From Chara braunii (Eukaryota; Streptophyta; Charophyceae; Charales; Characeae), in assembly GCA_003427395.1 (NCBI GenBank), contig BFEA01000197.1, forward strand, positions 982,239 to 1,042,440: a stretch of 60,202 nucleotides of DNA, in the 5' to 3' direction. The translations under genes and the position numbers were made by a program. Position 1 is the first letter of the stretch. Every line of letters starts with the position of its first letter. This document shows, piece after piece, positions 31,691 to 41,409 of this stretch. The notes below the pieces were generated by a model. It had not been told where the DNA came from, did not search any database, and saw nothing but the letters and a program-made list of their open reading frames with translations.

Positions 31691-33110
31691 GATTACCTAC
31701 TTCTTGATTACGTACTTCTTGATTACAACTATTTGTAGTAGTAATTTCAGACATAACGTTTTCATGTTGGGATTGTTTAGTAATTTCACCACTAGGTTTT
31801 GCCCTGCCTGTTCCCCCTGATTGGGGTAAGGTGAATTTTCTTTATTTCATTTTTTCATGAGTTTTTTTTTTCCTAATTGGGGATTTTCAACATTGAATTT
31901 TGCAGACGCTTTAGTGGGGATAGGACTTCGGAGGTTATGGCTGGAACTTTGGTAGGCAGGGGGGTTTTGAGACTCCAGGGTACAGACATACGGTAGTTAC
32001 CCACAACAGGTCTGAGATCCGTCTGGCCTAAGTTAGGGGACAAGCCAGGGGAAGGATGGTAGGACTGTCAGCCTGGGCTCCGCCTGGCCTTGGGTAAGCT
32101 AGGGGAAGGAGAGATAGGGCTGGTCAGTTGTGGGTATAGACTACTAATTAGCTGTCCCCAAAAAATTAACCCAGGGGTCTGTTATAGGGGAGCCTGATTC
32201 TACAGGGGTGTTGCATGGTGGGAGGCAGTAGCCCTATTGGGAGTAGGGCAGATTGGGGATTGTCTGAGTCGGGGGCCGGGGTTGGAGAGTAGGTTGCCTT
32301 CAACCCCAGCGAGGGCAGTCTGGGACAAGGGGTGGGCAAAGGCAGCCTCTAGGAGGAGATTGGTTGCCTTCGCGGATGAGGTGGAGGAAGGGGAGGGGAT
32401 CTGTTCGATGTTGGGGCTGAGGGATTTTCCTCGGTGGAGGCAGCATGAGACAGGGTACAGTGGGTATGGATTGGTTTGAGCTGTGACCAATGGAAGCGTA
32501 TCCTTTTCATGATCTAATAAACTCAATGTGTCAAAAAGGATCTGATAATTTTGATACAGTTCAATACTTCAAAACCAGCCATCCGCTACTTTACAATCTT
32601 GGCAACACCTGATCTTCTTCTTTAATTAGGACATAGGAATTCAGGAATTTTCGAACCTAGACTGATAACTGTTGAAGTTGCTTTGTTTTGTGCTCCTGGA
32701 TTGCCGATGCCAGAACAATGTTGGCCGGAGCTGGGGCATAGCCCTGTAACCTGCAATTGGCAGGGGTAGGAGGCCTTGTAGAGAGATCTGGGGTTTGCTG
32801 AGGGAGGAAAGCAAGCCAATGGTGAACCAAGGGGGGCTACCTTGACAACTTATGGGGTAGGGTTAGTCTGGGTAGTGAGAAGAGATCAGCTATGGCAGTG
32901 GGGGGATAGGTTTATCTTGTTCCTTAGTTGCAATATCCTGCTAAGGGAGGGCTTGGAGTTGTTCAGGATTAGGAGTCCAGTATGGCTGACTTAGTACGAG
33001 TAGCTATATTCTTTGGTCATCATCACTGGTATCATTAGTATCATCAACATTAGAATTTTCGAAGGTTTCTGATTTCGTAAGTGCTTGAAGCATTCTATTC
33101 TCAGGTTTTT
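31691..33110. other. No gene seen
   Basis: Starts with more GATTACCTAC/CTTGATTAC repeats that continue the LINE target, then G-rich unannotated DNA. Open frames are short and without domains. Confidence 0.5.
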
Positions 33111-33116
33111 CTCAGC

Positions 33117-33227
33117 CGAAGCCGGATAATGGCCCCGGTGTTACAAACTGATGTATGTTCATATGGGACGCTGGGCCCGGTTCCCAACACGTGCTGCTCC
33201 CCACGAATAGATTGGAGCTTAAAAAAN

Positions 33228-33290
<63 letters not shown>
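33117..33290 (+). mobile_element. SINE-like retroposon, copy 2
   Basis: Head GCCGAAGCCGGATAATGGCC, core GGGACGCTGGGCCCGGTTCC, tail block GCTCCCCACGAATAGATTGG, then about 60 A (one N at 33227). Same order as copy 1, including the spacing before the tail. Confidence 0.65.
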
Positions 33291-33293
<3 letters not shown>

Positions 33294-33677
33294 TCGGCAG
33301 GGAGGAAGACAGCGTTGGAGAACAGTGGGAAGGTTTGTTAGGAAGATCCAGGTTTTCGGAGCAATTGTTAGGACCCCGACGGTCTATTCCTATGCCTCTC
33401 GAATTACTATATGTGGTTATAGGCATCTAAAAAAACAAGGTGAGTGGGAGACGGAGAGGGGTGGAGAGGGGTGGATAGCATGCGTCCTACTAGCAAGGGG
33501 GCTAACTGGTAGGATTGGACTAGGGTATAGCAGCAGCAGAGATGCTGGCTTCGCTGCAGTAAGTGTTGCCGAAGTGAGGTGCAGAGGATTGGCGGGGGGG
33601 TCTTCTGAGCTGTTTTGAATTTTGCCGATTCTGGACGTCTGTCATAGTCAATTCCTAAGTAGCTTCAAAACTTTTTG

Positions 33678-33732
33678 AGCCGAAGCCGGGTAATGGCCCC
33701 GGTATCTCAAAAAAAAAAAAAAAAAAAAAAAA
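33678..33732 (+). mobile_element. SINE-like retroposon, copy 3 (head plus poly(A))
   Basis: GCCGAAGCCGGGTAATGGCC followed after CCGGTATCTC by poly(A), with the core missing. Its A-tract abuts the truncated start of the family-B LTR at 33733, so this insertion or a deletion removed the LTR's first 70 or so bases. Confidence 0.6.
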
Positions 33733-36162
33733 GGTTGGGCCAATTACAGGAGATCGGGATCGAAGGGAAATTGCATCCGTATCCTCGTTTTTTCGTCTTT
33801 TATCTTTCGTCGCTTCTTTTCGGATGGCTGGGTTCAGGGCTGCGCAAGTCCCGAGATGGCCGATTGAGTGGCTGTTGCGTCGATAAAGGCGCGAATAATA
33901 ATGTTTGATGTCGCTTCTTTCTTGATTCTATTATCGGGTTTTAGGCGCGGAGGTCGCGCGAGAATTTTGCTTCGTTTTTTTTTTTTTTTTCTTTTTCGAA
34001 TCTTGTCGAGCCCTTGATGGCCCTTGGAACTTCGGACTTTCTTTTCGGAATTGTTCTTTTTGCATTTTTGCATTAGATAGGAATTTAGGAATTTAAAAAT
34101 TTAGGAAATTAGGAATTTAGGAATTCAGGAATTTAGGATTTCTTTTACCGCGCACGCTTCTTTTTGCGGCTGCATCGGAGCTTCGATTAGTCGGCGCACT
34201 TAATCTTGCAAGTAACTGTAATTTTTGGGCGGGTGCCATTGTAACTGTATCTTTCTTCTTGAGCTTCGTCTTTCCCGCTCTCCCTTCCCCTTTTGTTGTG
34301 CCTAGTTAGCCCACGGCCTGCATGATCGGATCGCTGCGTGGAGAGTGGCTACGTCCCCCACGCCGTGGTATGGCCATGCAGAACGTAGGCGCTCCCTCTC
34401 CTAATCTCCTTTCTAAGTCCTTGCAATTCTGTGTTTTTTGCGCATGCATGCATGCTATAAATTCTGGTTGCGCAATTAGATACATCTCTTAACCAGTTAT
34501 TGGAAGCTCGGGGTAGCGCGATCAATGAGGGTCGGCTCACGAGCGAAGTAAGAGGTAAGTTGAAGTGGGAGTCGGGCGACCCGACGAGCTGGTGCCGAAT
34601 GCGCGGGGTTGACGCGTGGGCTACGACGGACTGTAGCGAGCGGGAGAACCTGACGGGTGCAGGAGGACTAAGAGGGGTGACGACTTCATGGGTTGGTGCG
34701 TGACGACGGACTGTCCGCATCGGGGAGAGAGAGAAAGGAAGAAAGAGTTGAGGTTGATGGACGTGGAGTTGCAATTTTCTTTGTCTTATCTCCCTCTTTG
34801 CTTTTGTATATAAATTTTGATCTTGGCTCAGGGCGGCTCGCCCATTTTCCTTTGTTTTCGGAATCCTTGTCTCGGTTTCTGGCCACAATCGTTTTGCGAT
34901 TGGTCCTGATCTCCTTTATTGTGTGTTTTGTCGAATGAATGGATGAATGAATGTTATGTCTGTTGCTTTTCTTTTGTCTGGTCTTTGCCTTGCTTGCCAT
35001 TTTGATACACTCTTAAGCATAGTAGAAACTCTTGCGTAGTTGTCATTACTGCTTCCCTTACTGCTTATCCCTTTGACCCGTTGTTGTTGCTACGATGTCT
35101 GATGTGTAATAACACCTTGCATGCTCAGGAACGATTGCTTGTGGGATCACAAAGTGATTAGATGATTGGGTAGTTGTTTATGGCGCATGGCGATTTTGCA
35201 TGAGGAATTAGACTCATTCTTCCAGAAACAAACGAATATCTCGCTGGGATGCGTGTAAGCGCGATCTGATCTGCGCAGCCTGCACGTATCCTCGCGCGCT
35301 GATTCGCGACTATTAACGAACTTGACATATCCGGTATCGGGTAGGTAGGAATTTTCCTTCCCCCCCCCCCCNCCTAAACAGGCAGGAATTTCCGATACCA
35401 CATCGGGAAAATCCCCTTGCCGGTTAGATGCGTGCGGAAGAATTCCCCTACCCCGCAATGACAAGATGCCGAACTCCTGGGACTCGGAGTACTTCGACCC
35501 ATCGGTGAGAGAATATTTCCCCTGCCTAACCGAGAATCGAATATGCCCCAGGTAGTTTCACTGTGCCATAACCAGCAATCTGAGGTGCCCCGATTTTCCC
35601 ACTACGGATAACACGCAATACTTCATATCCCCTGGCTTCATCGTTATTACTACCAATTTTCCTCCCTTTCGTCTCCTCCTCCCGTATCACCAACTCACGG
35701 TGGTACCGTGGAATTCCATCGCCCCGTATTGGCCCCGCACGCGTTGCGGAAATTGTCGGCGACGTGGCAACCGACGAGCCCCTAAAACTAGGGGGCCTAA
35801 CCAAAACGCGCGACGACACACGCCACGTGTCTGCACCCGAAGGTCCGGCTCAGCGGAATCACAACCATCCCGGGCGGGCCTCTCCCCGAACCGCCGCCAC
35901 CAAAACAGACGGATCGGACGACCTTGAATACACCGCGCATGCCATCTGCCTTATGCTGCACGACCTCGACCGCCATCAGACCGGAGGTAACTTGCCTCTC
36001 TTTAGCTCCATTGCATCTATGCCCCTTAAACCTTGCCACAAGAGATCTAAGTTCCGGCCAAGGACTCCACCCCCACTTGTCCCAAAAATCCTTGGCACAC
36101 CCCTTTTCGCACTTCCAGGCCCGCATCCCACTCCGATCAGGAAGTCGCGCCGGGCGTGAGGT
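33733..36162 (+). repeat. Element B 5' LTR, both ends damaged
   Basis: Aligns with the solo LTR (reverse) and with 57690-59657. The first 70 or so bases are replaced by a retroposon A-tract. At the right end GTGAGGTTGG runs straight into the primer-binding site, whereas the solo LTR has GTGAGGTTGGGCGTCACA. So about 13 bases were lost between two TTGG repeats. ORFs on both strands (for example around 34.35-34.9 and 35.8-36.1 kb) recur in the other LTR copies and are not taken as genes. One N at 35372. Confidence 0.85.
34456..34814 (+). promoter_or_regulatory. Candidate LTR promoter boxes
   Basis: TATAAATT at 34456-34463 just after GCATGCATGCATGC, and TATATAAA at 34807-34814. The first is conserved in position in all three family-B LTRs, the second in this LTR and the 3' one. 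Confidence 0.5.
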
Positions 36163-36174
36163 TGGTATCGGAGC
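36163..36174 (+). promoter_or_regulatory. Primer-binding site of element B (initiator-Met tRNA type)
   Basis: TGGTATCGGAGC right after the LTR. Same one-base deviation from the plant initiator-Met consensus as element A. Confidence 0.8.
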
Positions 36175-36305
36175 CCGCCACGTGGCAAGGTTCTAGGACT
36201 CGTAGCTGGGCGATCTGGCTAACAGGGGACGACCTCGACCACGGAACGTACATCGACGCGACCCGTCGTCACCAGAAGTCGGTTTTGGCTCGAAGGGCGG
36301 TCAAC

Positions 36306-37680
36306 ATGAACGCTAATGAACAGAAGCCCCAACAAAATTCAAATCCACAACAAAATCCTAATCAACCTCCACCACGAGCACAGACTCCCATGACGCCACC
36401 CGATCTTTATCTATTCGACCCTGCACATCATCTCGCTGGAGCATGGCTAGCCACGCCCCAGGCTCAGCAGTATGATGACAACGAGGCACAGGTGAATATC
36501 CCCGCACGCTTGGGAGGAGACGCCCATCACTGGTTTAGCACCTATTTATGAGTTTCTCCTAACGTTCGAACGAGATTTCTTGAATCGATTCAATTACGTC
36601 CACCTGGAACAGGCTCTTTTTATGATCAAAGATCAAGTTCAAAAACCCCTCGAATCTGTCACCGAGTATCGAAACCGATTCTATAGGATGTTTGTGAAAA
36701 CGGAACGAGGCGAGCAGGTAGGCAGAGATTTGTTCATCGATGGACTTCGCAGCAGAACGATGAGGGCGAAACTGCGAAAACAGTTATCCCCCATTAACCA
36801 CACGCTGCAACAGATCATGGTAGCCGCAGAGGAAATGGAACGAAAGTTCGCTGCGAGTTTCCTAGAAGGGGAAGACTATCCTAGGGAAGGAGACTCGTCC
36901 GAGCTAGCAAGTGCTAAAGCTTAGTTGGCTGCACTGCAGAACAAATTTGAAAACATGGGGTTTGTGTCGGGCCCTGTCACCTATCTAGAACAGATTAGTC
37001 CCAAACGACCGGTCCCGAGTGTGATTACGGGCGTACCCGTGCCCGTGATGACAGCACCCCCACCACCGATCGAAACCCCCTCACGACCGAATGAGTCTTC
37101 TGCCCTATTAGAACTAACCAAGACATTGGTTACTCTGATTCAGGAAAACAAAAAGGAACAGCAAGAACACAATGCTCGAATAGAGGCGATGATGAGGTGC
37201 GATGCAACCAATAGTGGTGCGTGCCGCCCCGATTCAACACGGATTGGCCCCGACACCCCCTCCTGCAGGAATCCCTGGCAATTGAACGTCTGTTACACGT
37301 GTCACCAACCAAGGCATATAGCTTGAGATTGCCCTCATCGACCCCCGCAGCAACGAGTCGGAGCCGCACCGATAGCAGCGGTGTCGCGCGTGGCGGTCCC
37401 GCACCCCGCTGGGAGCGCTAAACCTCACGGTCGTGTCACGCAGGATGCATTCCATAAAGAGGACCGGTCACCACTCCGACCGTGTGCGCGTGCTATACCT
37501 CTCACGACGCCCTGCGATAGGTCGGCACGTCGCGAGGTACAATTTACCTCTACCCGAGGGGTTGTCACCACCCTCAGGTAGGCGTATCCCTACTGAGCTA
37601 CCGGCCCACATGCGAAGGCTTTTACATGCCTTTGTAGAGGTAGGTCGGCCGAGTGCGCTTCCTCGATCGCGGTAGCATAA
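36306..37680 (+). pseudogene. Element B Gag
   Basis: ATG at 36306, a Gln/Asn/Pro-rich start, then a capsid-like region (LFDPAHHLAGAWLA, ARLGGDAHHWF). Frame shift near 36545, after which the frame from 36580 reads NRFNYVHLEQALFMIKDQVQ and SVTEYRNRFYRMF, typical of Ty3-type capsids. A TAG at 36922 and a TGA at 37324 interrupt it. The latter falls inside the CCHC knuckle (C-YT-C-HQPR-H-IA-stop-D-C), where an Arg (CGA) is usual. A Pro/Arg-rich remainder runs to about 37680 in other frames. Confidence 0.75.
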
Positions 37681-38270
37681 TATGGGGTACGCGCGGTAAG
37701 ACGCCTAGTACTAACCCGTTGGATATTCAAGCTGAACTTTTAAAAGGCAGTCTATTTCTGCTACTGCGTAATATAATATTCTCTTAACACTTATCAATCA
37801 AATCATCTTTCTACCAAAGAGCGTCTTATCTTTCTTAACACGTTATGACTTCGCTGAACATCAGAATAGTATAGAAGTTAAGTCGGACATATGATGAATA
37901 TGGAAGTATTACCGTCGAGAACCCTTCCCACTTTCACAAGTGCTGTGTCCGAGACTCTTCAACAGACCAGGTCCAGTTCAATCCAAAATCACGCACAAAA
38001 CAGACTTGCACAGAATAATGCAAAGACAGTTCACATGCCATGCACTAATGGCGTCAACCATCAACCATTGACCTTGTCCCTCACTTCCCAAACCATGTAT
38101 GACAACCTTCTCTTTCCTAAGACGTAAGCCCAACCCCCTCACATTTCTACAAAGGACCCTTAAGAGTGACTAGGGTCATTTAGGCAATGACCACATGTGA
38201 CAGTTTTACTGACCACAAGGTTTGACTTTAGAGGTGGGTATCAAGTCAAAAGGGAAGAGTTGAATCGGTA
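37681..38270. other. No gene seen
   Basis: AT-richer DNA directly after the gag remnant, start of the 13-kb interruption. No motif recognised. Confidence 0.5.
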
Positions 38271-38280
38271 ACAACCGACC

Positions 38281-38480
38281 TGTTATCGAAAGATAACAGA
38301 AATTTGGGTCCTTTTCTGTAGAACCTCTTCCTTGAAATGCAGTAGATAAACAGGGACCTGCACACACACACAGGTCAACAAAGATTCAACACCCCCACTC
38401 GATTCCCACATATTCATATCTAAGGGTCAAGCCCTTAGATACGGGTAGTGAGCTCTGGGATCGACATCCAAGGTCGATCC
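38281..38480. repeat. Cluster of four perfect hairpins
   Basis: TGTTATC-GAAA-GATAACA (38281-38298). GACCTG around a CA10 loop with CAGGTC (38355-38376). ATCTAAGGG with CCCTTAGAT, loop 5 (38418-38440). GGATCGAC with GTCGATCC, loop 7 (38458-38480). Stems of 7, 6, 9 and 8 bp without mismatches within 200 bp. Confidence 0.8.
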
Positions 38481-39004
38481 TTAGTTTTACTCTCACAACC
38501 CTACCCTATGTCGTTTGTCACTCTTTCCTTTCTCTCAAGGAGTCTCATGCCTGTGTCCTACGTCGTATTTTAGGGAAACTCATGTTTACCCTACTCTCAG
38601 TCCTTCCATTCTCTCTCTTGAAGATATGCGCACCGCGTTGGCGCGTGTGTAAGCGAGGCATAACTCATCCATCGTTGTGGCCTTCCATTCGAAAGCCATG
38701 GACAACTATGGACTACGCGGTGGTCCTTGAGCTTCTTTCTCCCGCGGTCGTAATATATTTCCTTGTTTCTTCCCATAGATATATGAAGACCTTGCTCCAA
38801 CAGGAGCATTGTTCCTTCCTTTCTCTACTATTTGTGTTAACACACTCAAGTAGTAGGCTGATTCAAACATGTATCTCTTGCTACTTGATCAATACTAAGC
38901 AATCTGTTAGTCGAACAGACGAGTGAGTAAGTTATTCAAGAGTAGTTGACTTTTTGTTTAGTTTCACTCAAGGTATATATATAAAGGATCTGTTCAGAGT
39001 AGTT

Positions 39005-39974
39005 GGATAGCTCACACATGAGTATCCTTTTCATACAACAAATAGTTGAGGCTCCTACAGAAGCACCCTACTACTTGCTTTAGGTATGTTCCCGAAAGAT
39101 CCGGATGTCAATCCCTTCCGAGAGGTTAATAACGGTCTGCGTGAATAATAGGCGACCCAAACAAGAGCCCCCTACTATCACGTGAGAAGGTCCTCTTCAT
39201 GAGAGCATTAGGATAATCCTAACAAGGGTATCCTGCTGCCTTTCCGAAGCTGACCGACCTGAGACCGTGTTAGTTTGGACAGGAGACGAGTGTTTAGGGT
39301 ATTCCTACATGAGTACCCTCTTAGCAAGTTAGTACAGAATCAAGTAGGTAATAGACATACCCCAACAAAGGCCCCCCTACTACTTTCCTTGGGTAATGAG
39401 TAGTCCAACCGTTAAACAAGTAATAGGGTGACTCCTACAGAAGCCTCCCTTCTACCTGTTTGGTGGTCGGACTATCAGAAGGTAAGTAAGTTAATAAAGA
39501 AAGAGAAACAACGTGGTTTACTACATCCAGCAGATCGTTAGTCAGGCTTCGACTTCAAGTGTGTAAATAGGGCGACCCTCCCTGGAGCCTCCCTTATTAT
39601 TTTCTAAGAGTCAGGCCCCTCTTTCCGTCACGACGACAGTCGATTCGAAAGGTGGTGAGGTATCTCACACATGAGCATCTAAGTTAGCTCGTTGTCAGTG
39701 TTAGAACCCTCCTCCCGTCACGACGACAGTCGATCTGCTAGAGAGTACTTAGTTTAGTTCCTAGGTTATCATTAGAACCCCCTTCCCGTCACCACGACAG
39801 TCGATCCGGTATAGAGTCCCTAATTAATTTAATAAGTTATTCTCAGACATATCTGCCCTTCACGACGACAGCCGATCTGACAGATAGCGAGGTAACTCAT
39901 ACATGAGTACCTTAGTGTCAACCCTCAGTCATGTCAGCGCATACATAAGTAGTGTGACGGCTCACATATGAGCC
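39005..39974. repeat. Array of two recurring hairpin types
   Basis: Type 1 has a CTCA-YAYA-TGAG tip with a variable outer stem: 39005-39027 (GGATA/TATCC), 39657-39679 (tip only), 39889-39913 (GAGGT/ACCTT), 39959-39974 (GG/CC); 39296-39319 is a relative with AGGGTA/TACCCT. Type 2 has a TAGGG-like left arm and CCCTA-like right arm around a loop often containing CTCCTACAGAAGC: near 39039-39077, 39141-39181, 39413-39460, 39565-39600. Outer stems differ in sequence yet mostly stay paired. No ORF fits the interval. Confidence 0.6.
39625..39880. repeat. Four spaced copies of a 20-bp motif
   Basis: CCGTCACGACGACAGTCGAT at 39625 and 39715, a CACCACG variant at about 39786 and a CAGCCGAT variant near 39859. 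Spacing 70-90 bp, between hairpins of the array. Confidence 0.8.
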
Positions 39975-39999
39975 TCCATCGCCCTACTTCATTCTTCAC

Positions 40000-40540
40000 A
40001 TCCAAACAATCTAGGTTCCTTCTTAAATAATTTTAGATTCCTTCCATTTCACCAGGCATGATTCTTATTTCAATCATACTTCACTCCCTCTTTTGTTAAC
40101 CTTAGTCCTGCAGAAACATAAACAGTACATCACAAAGGTCATACATGCAGTTCAATAGATGGGCGTAGCCTATAAGGGTATACGAGAAAGGGTTAGGTGA
40201 CGTGTACCTCATGGTTCCCTGCCTCCAGAGTTCCTCCTGAACTCCGGCAGAGCTCCCGCAATCGCCATGTATTTGGAGATGTATGGACTATGCAACTAAT
40301 TGCCCGTACTTAAGGTTAGCAGAGGTCAGTACTGTCTTAGCAAACACACCATCATCCAATCCTAGTCAAAGAGATAGGTACTTTGAGAGGATAAACTCAA
40401 AACAAGGATAGGGGAAGGATGGAGGAGGCAGGCGTCATCATATAGTGACAACGTCTTTCTCCTTTCCAATGCCCCTTTCTTTCCTCACTCTGCGGCCCTC
40501 TCCCCACTTGTGATGTTTCAAAATTAGCAACAAAAACAAC
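40000..40540. other. No gene seen
   Basis: Unassigned DNA between the hairpin array and the first (TAA)n block. Confidence 0.5.
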
Positions 40541-40544
40541 TAAG

Positions 40545-40564
40545 AAATAACAATAATAATAAAT

Positions 40565-40598
<34 letters not shown>

Positions 40599-40745
40599 GT
40601 GAAGCAATAATGATACTAAGATAATAATAACAATGTTGATGATAATTACTTATAGCATCGATCAACAATAATAATAATAGTAATAATAGTCACAATAATA
40701 ATAGTAGTAATGGAAATAATAATAAGAATGGTAGTAATAATATCG
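40545..40745. repeat. (TAA)n array 1
   Basis: Imperfect AAT/TAA trinucleotide repeats. Further blocks of the same type lie at 41319-41405, 42951-43052, 44419-44465, 45032-45167 and 46124-46157. Confidence 0.95.
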
Positions 40746-41261
40746 GGAAGTCCAACACTTTGTCAAATATTTTGATTAACCTTTCAGGGAACAAGCAAGT
40801 GAAAACGTCTCACTGATGCATTACCTATTGGAGATCTTTTCCCCACTTTTACCTTCTTCTCCCTCTCTGCTTTCGTCACACCGCCCTGGGTTCAGTCACC
40901 TGCATGTTGTTCCACACGTGTCTTTCTAGGATCATGTGCGTGTGTGCCTGCGGTCTTCCCTGCCGGCAAGACCGTGAGGGTATATGTTTTTTGTTGGGCA
41001 GGCTTAGCCTATAAAACCGTGTGGGACATACTTGCTGCCCCGCACGTCCGTTCGTGTGCTATGGGGATGAATGACTGTCATTCCGCCTACCAGGCCATAG
41101 CCGGTCCACGTTCCCTTTGTCAATTGGGATCTGCAACGTGCAGCACTTGAGTGTGCCTCTGATGCCCGTGCTCAGGTCGCAGCGTCAACGCTACTTTCCC
41201 AGCAGACTGCGCTGCCTGAGTCCTGTATTAAAAGGTACTTAGAAAAGGCCCCTCGCGAGTA

Positions 41262-41303
41262 TTCCAGCCTGCCTTCACTTAGGGTGGGCACGAGGCTGGC
41301 CGG
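41262..41303 (-). repeat. Small fragment resembling the element A LTR
   Basis: GCCTGCCTTCACTTAGGGTG and GGGCACGAGGCTGG match the hairpin-forming segment near 21681-21712 with a few changes. Confidence 0.5.
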
Positions 41304-41318
41304 GCCACTGGTCACTGA

Positions 41319-41355
<37 letters not shown>

Positions 41356-41409
41356 TAGAAATAATGATAACGATAATATTAATAAAATAATAATAATTAA
41401 TAATAGTAA

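Noticed and set aside
34349-36188. ORFs on both strands of the 5' LTR, also seen near 19.2 and 59.2 kb
   Set aside because: All fall inside family-B LTR copies, differ in frame between copies and lack domains.
38281-39974. CRISPR array as explanation of the hairpin repeats
   Set aside because: Repeats are not identical, spacing is irregular, no cas-like genes exist and the setting is eukaryotic.
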